Shown here: one piece after another, positions 60,010 to 64,000 of the stretch
Layout: each line of letters starts with the position of its first letter
Numbering within the stretch: position 1 is the stretch's first letter
Assembly: GCA_019096065.1 (NCBI GenBank)
Contig: JAGUCH010000003.1
Coordinates: 5,270,001 to 5,334,000, forward strand
From: Paracyclopina nana
Lineage: Eukaryota > Arthropoda > Copepoda > Cyclopoida > Cyclopettidae
Length of the DNA: 64,000 bases
Direction: 5' to 3'
The notes under the pieces: model-generated
Databases searched by the model: none
Seen by the model: only the letters and a program-made list of their open reading frames with translations
What the model was told of the DNA's origin: nothing
Translations under genes and position numbers: made by a program

Positions 60010-61450
60010 GTGTATATGCTTTGGCTCGCATAATTTTGTCATATAACTCGCAACCTTTCATTGCAGTTACGCCACACAGCTCGTGATTTCTGTTCCGCTT
60101 ATTATCGTGGGATTTTGGATGCATTTACAAAAAATTGAACGTCTGAATCATTTATTCAAAACTTTTTTCCTTCGTTATAACAAATTCCTATTGGAATAGT
60201 GGATCATTGCAATATGAATGAACATAGTCCCCTTTACTTCATTGCTTATGACGCTAAAAATTCTTACGCCATAAAGTAAAGGTAGATGTCAATTAATTAA
60301 TTTTTAAAACATCAAAGTGACGTAATAAGCTGGGATTGACGTGGTTCAAAAGATGGTGGTTCGAAGCTTGAACTCGTTTGCCAAAAAAGAGCAGCTGCAA
60401 TTTGCGAAAACCCTTGTGTTTATGCAGAAGAATCCAGAGCATTTTTCAATCCAAATTGTTGATATTTGCATTGTCTTGGTGAATGGACTGAGTTTGATGA
60501 CATTCGCATTCCTTGAATGCGACCACCTTTGAAAATTCCATTATGGATTAGCAAATCTGGGTTCTCTATTGTTTATGCATAATGTCGGGGAAATGGTGCG
60601 CTATACACATAGCCCGTGGTGTAAAAACCGTTTCGTATCCAGACCTTTTCAGGTAAAAATAGATTTTCTCCCATGCTTTCAATTCATTTGAGCAAATGGA
60701 TTTTTCATGGGTTTTGGGATCTCGGCCAGGACCCATAATAATAAGGAAGAAGTCAACGTACCGGTCTCTCTCTCTCCAAAGATGCACAGCGGGGCAAACG
60801 GGCTCTCTAGCCCCTGATATTAGCAGTCTATGGCGGGGATCTTGAGCGTATAATTTTGGTTTGCCCGCGCGTGGCTGGGAGCAGCCCAAGGAAAAAACGT
60901 TGTCGTCTGGGAAAATGACCGCCAAGAAAAGCTGGTGGACAACGAGGAAGAAAGCTGTAATAATAATGCATCGATCATGGTCAATCATGTCCGCTGAAGG
61001 CAATCGCTGATTCAATCAATTTTGCACTTTGGGTGCACAACGTACAACGCATTTTTAGCTTTGCCCATCACGATGAAAAATGAGATCCGTCCAATTTGAG
61101 TCTTTGGGGGATCAGAGGAGAGCATGAGTTGAGCACAGCAGTTGGCGAGCACTCTTAGGGTCAATATCAGCACAGTGGGAAAACCGGGCGAAAAAATTAT
61201 AGTCATGGCATAGAGTCGATGATATGCTATATGCGGGCAATTTCGTTTCGACCATGCGAAAAATGAGGGGGTTTTGGGGTTGCGGTGCGCCCAGTGTGGC
61301 ACCTGGTGCCCAACAAACGTACGTGACTGGTGGTGGCAAAGATGATCGTTGCTCTTGCTCAGGTAGTTGAACAACGTTAACGACTCGGCCAGGTGATCCA
61401 ATACGGAAACTTGAAACGATGGCGCGGAAAAGTGCCAGCCACCCGTAGAC

Positions 61451-64000
61451 ATGACAAAAGGAGCCCAAAACGAGGCCAGAGCGGCCTCGGGGGACCGGAG
61501 GCTGCTCGACTTCTCCTACCTGCACGCAGTGTTCATCGTGGGGGCCGTTCTCACCTATCTCGTGGACTTAACCTTAGGTGAGCCGGGCCAAAGCTTGGCC
61601 AGATATTTGAATTTTCGTGCGTAAATTCTAAAGAGTATATTCTGTGAGCGCTGATCAGTGCTTTCGCCGCCAATGCCGCCGACACCGTAATTAATTAGGC
61701 ATGATTGTCAATCATAGCATATTTTCACGCAGATGTCATTCTGGCGACGACGTACATATACGATGGCTACTACTGGTACGCCCTCATCACGCTGTTCTTC
61801 GTGTTCATGCCCACCATCGTGGTGCAGATCTTCTCCTTGCGATGGCACCACATGGACGAAATGCTCACCAAGGGCGTGTGGGCTTTCCACGGGCTTCTCC
61901 TCGGTGTGCTGCACCGCTACCTCACCGTGCTCAGCCTGGGCATGGAGGCCATGAAAACCAACGACGAGGTGGACTACCAGCGTTTCTACCAGCAGCAAAG
62001 TGACGTCTGCATGCTCCGGCTGTTCGACTCCTTCGGCGAGTCCGCGCCCCAATTGGTGTTCCACCTTTATGTCATGATTGTCAAGTCGCATTGGTCGACG
62101 GAGCAGGCGGCGTGGACGGGGATGTCAGCCGTGGCCTCCATGGTCTCCTTGGGATGGGGCGTGGCTGCCTACAGCTCCGCCATGCGCATGATCCGCGAGG
62201 ACAAGAGCAAAATGACTTGGACCGGCATGATCTTGCAGACAATGTGGCGGTTCGGCATGCTCACCGCTCGCATTGTGGCCATGGTGGTCCTCACTCTGGC
62301 CCTCAACCAATGGGCCTTGATCATACTATGTAAGTACACTTACCGACAAGTAATTCCGGCATGAGAGCTCCATTAATGTGACGTTTGCGCAGTTGTGCAC
62401 TGGATGTTCATGACCGCCTGGGTGATCTACCAGGACACCGATTTTTGCGCCAGTCAGTGGGAAGAGAGGCTGTACAACGCCATTGTTGGGGTCATCTACT
62501 GCTTCTGCTTCTTCAACCTCAAAGAGGGAAAGTCCCGCTATCGAGCATCCGTCTTCTACTTGGTCATCATCATAGAAAACATGGCCTTCCTGGCCATCTA
62601 CTTCTACACGGAGGACCTCGACGACCCTTTCGCCTTTTGGCTCGTGACCTCCGCTTTTGCCATAGTCATGGCCTCCATGACCATCGGCATGAGCTCCATG
62701 CTGCTGTACTACAGATTTTTCCACCCGGCCGGACCCATAAGGCCCTGCGTGGGCGACTCGGTGGATTTCAAGAGTGACTTGGACGAACTCAAACGGGCCG
62801 GCGCGTTGAACTCTCCGGACAAAAATAACGTCACCGGTCCGGACTTTGTTGTGATTAGCGAAGAAGACGGAACAACGATCGCGACCAACAACCGTAGAAA
62901 AGTCACCTACTCGAGGTCGTTCAAAAGTGCTTGTCCTCCAAGCAAGAGGTCCCGTGAACCCAGCACAGTCTCGCAAACCAACCTCAGTCCAGAAGTGGAG
63001 TTTGCAGCCCAGGTGGCGGCCATATCACCCATCATGTCAAATCGAAATTACCGCGAACGTGCCATAGACTGCGGCTCCCCCATCCAGCTTGAAATGCGCA
63101 TCGATTCGGCTTATGGAACTGACTCCAATAGGACTGGATCCCCGATGGTGCAGAAAGGCCCGGACTCTAGCCACACCTCGACGAGCACAGGCTCATCTGT
63201 GGCCTTCAACAATGATACCTACATGAATTGCAACAATGAGAAGCAGTCCACGTCCAAAGCAACTTCGAAGAGTGATGATAACACTTACATGTCAGTCCAT
63301 GTCGATCAAGATGCCAATAGCAAAATGCTGCTCAAGAGGTCGCCAGTTGTGAGAGATGTCACCTCGGGATTCGCTCAAATCTCCTCCACTGTGCAGCTCA
63401 TGAAGCGCAAAATGACCATACTGGTGCCAGCCAACCTGGAGAAGACCATCTCCTTGGAAGCCTTGAATCCCTATCCTAACAGGGAGAACTCTGCCACGAA
63501 TGTCAGCAATCACGACTACGAGAACTTGGCCTTGATCAACATCAATCGCAATCCGCCCCTCACCAAGAATGCTGTCAGCCATTGGAGGACTTACTCCAAC
63601 ATGGCAGATGATGTGCACGACGAGTCTTGCGCGTATGAACGGCAAAAGTACTATGACATCTATCCCCTCTCAAGGGAGCTCAAGGAGAAACTCTACAGAA
63701 GCTTGACACCACTATCGACTGCTGCCACAGTGGCCTCGGACTCTGTGAATGGCTCTGATGCCACGTACGAGCCCATTGAAAACTATGATAACTATGCCCC
63801 TGTGACTCTCATTCACCATGATGGCTCCAAATTGAGCACCAGGACAATCACCTCAATTGACAGTCTCAAAGAAGTGATCCAGAAGCACGAAAAGGTTCCT
63901 ATGGACGATCCTCAAGATCGAGCTGATCTCTACATTTTAGCTCCCATGAGACTGCTGTCTCCTATCCTGGAGGAGTCATCGGCTGACACGCATACGAGTG
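61451..64000 (+). CDS. Xkr: XK-related protein (phospholipid scramblase family), 3' end outside the window
   Basis: Three exons (61451-61577, 61733-62329, 62393 to beyond 64000) join in phase to more than 770 codons. The membrane domain has many helices (YWYALITLFFVFMPTIVVQI, ALNQWALIIL, FVHWMFMTAWVIYQ) and the family hallmark DSFGESAPQLVFHLYVMI. A very long, Ser/Thr/Asn-rich cytoplasmic tail begins near residue 360 and runs off the window. Xkr4/8/9 expose phosphatidylserine after caspase cleavage; whether this one scrambles lipids is inference. DEVD, an ideal caspase-3 site, is at residues 120-123 in a loop just before the hallmark motif. The gene is clearly more GC-rich than its neighbours. 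Confidence 0.92.

Larger units (their letters stand above)
58560..61450. other. Gene-free region with a MITE and a palindrome
   Basis: Apart from the MITE at 59161-59880 and the palindrome at 59988-60009, nothing here supports a gene. The right end is more GC-rich and should include the promoter of the XK-related gene; a minus-strand frame there is a shadow. Confidence 0.45.

Noticed and set aside
60566-61525. Minus-strand frames of 137-149 codons
   Set aside because: They overlap each other in different frames and the first XK-related exon, and resemble nothing known.

Overview
The window is nuclear DNA of an invertebrate animal, most likely an arthropod and perhaps a crustacean. Nearly all genes are split by short GT-AG introns of about 40-100 bp. 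The proteins are animal-specific (thrombospondin, Deltex, a Pipe-type uronyl sulfotransferase, a calpain without its catalytic Cys, an XK-related scramblase). Two genes carry a TATA box about 30 bp upstream of a TCAGT initiator, the arthropod type. The species cannot be fixed from sequence alone. Exon structures below were built by hand from splice sites and reading phase; for every gene complete inside the window the joined coding length is a multiple of three.

Left flank (1-5.2 kb): transposon debris. A DNA-transposon end runs off the left edge. There are three arrays of a 15-bp unit, a roughly 1-kb palindromic foldback element and a small inverted-repeat element. No gene is supported here.

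5.3-16 kb: a chymotrypsin-fold protease with a C-terminal Lin12/Notch repeat (+); EMC5/MMGT1 and HBS1L (-, HBS1L upstream); COA8 and Deltex (+, 10 bp apart); a small basic protein (-); and an SLC22 transporter (-).

16-27 kb: a gene-poor stretch with a MITE; a Pipe/UST 2-O-sulfotransferase with two interchangeable copies of one exon; a CHST-type sulfotransferase; and a small Gly-rich secreted protein whose intron holds one transposon nested in another.

27-47 kb: IGBP1/TAP42 followed 30 bp later by a BTB zinc-finger gene (+); ELOF1 (-); the PP6 ankyrin subunit (+); ODR4 then QTRT2 (-); thrombospondin (-); and the purine 5'-nucleotidase NT5C2 (+) with a second set of first exons.

47-64 kb: a Calpain C-like pseudo-protease (-); about 6.6 kb without a recognisable gene; the SLC25A42 carrier (-); a gene-free stretch with a second Tc1-like MITE and a perfect palindrome; and an XK-related scramblase (+) running off the right edge.

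The most interesting signals are the mutually exclusive exon pair in the sulfotransferase and repeated head-to-tail gene pairs with a pyrimidine-tract/AG site just before the downstream ATG, which would fit operons resolved by spliced-leader trans-splicing. Others are the nested transposons, the dead calpain and the second promoter of NT5C2.
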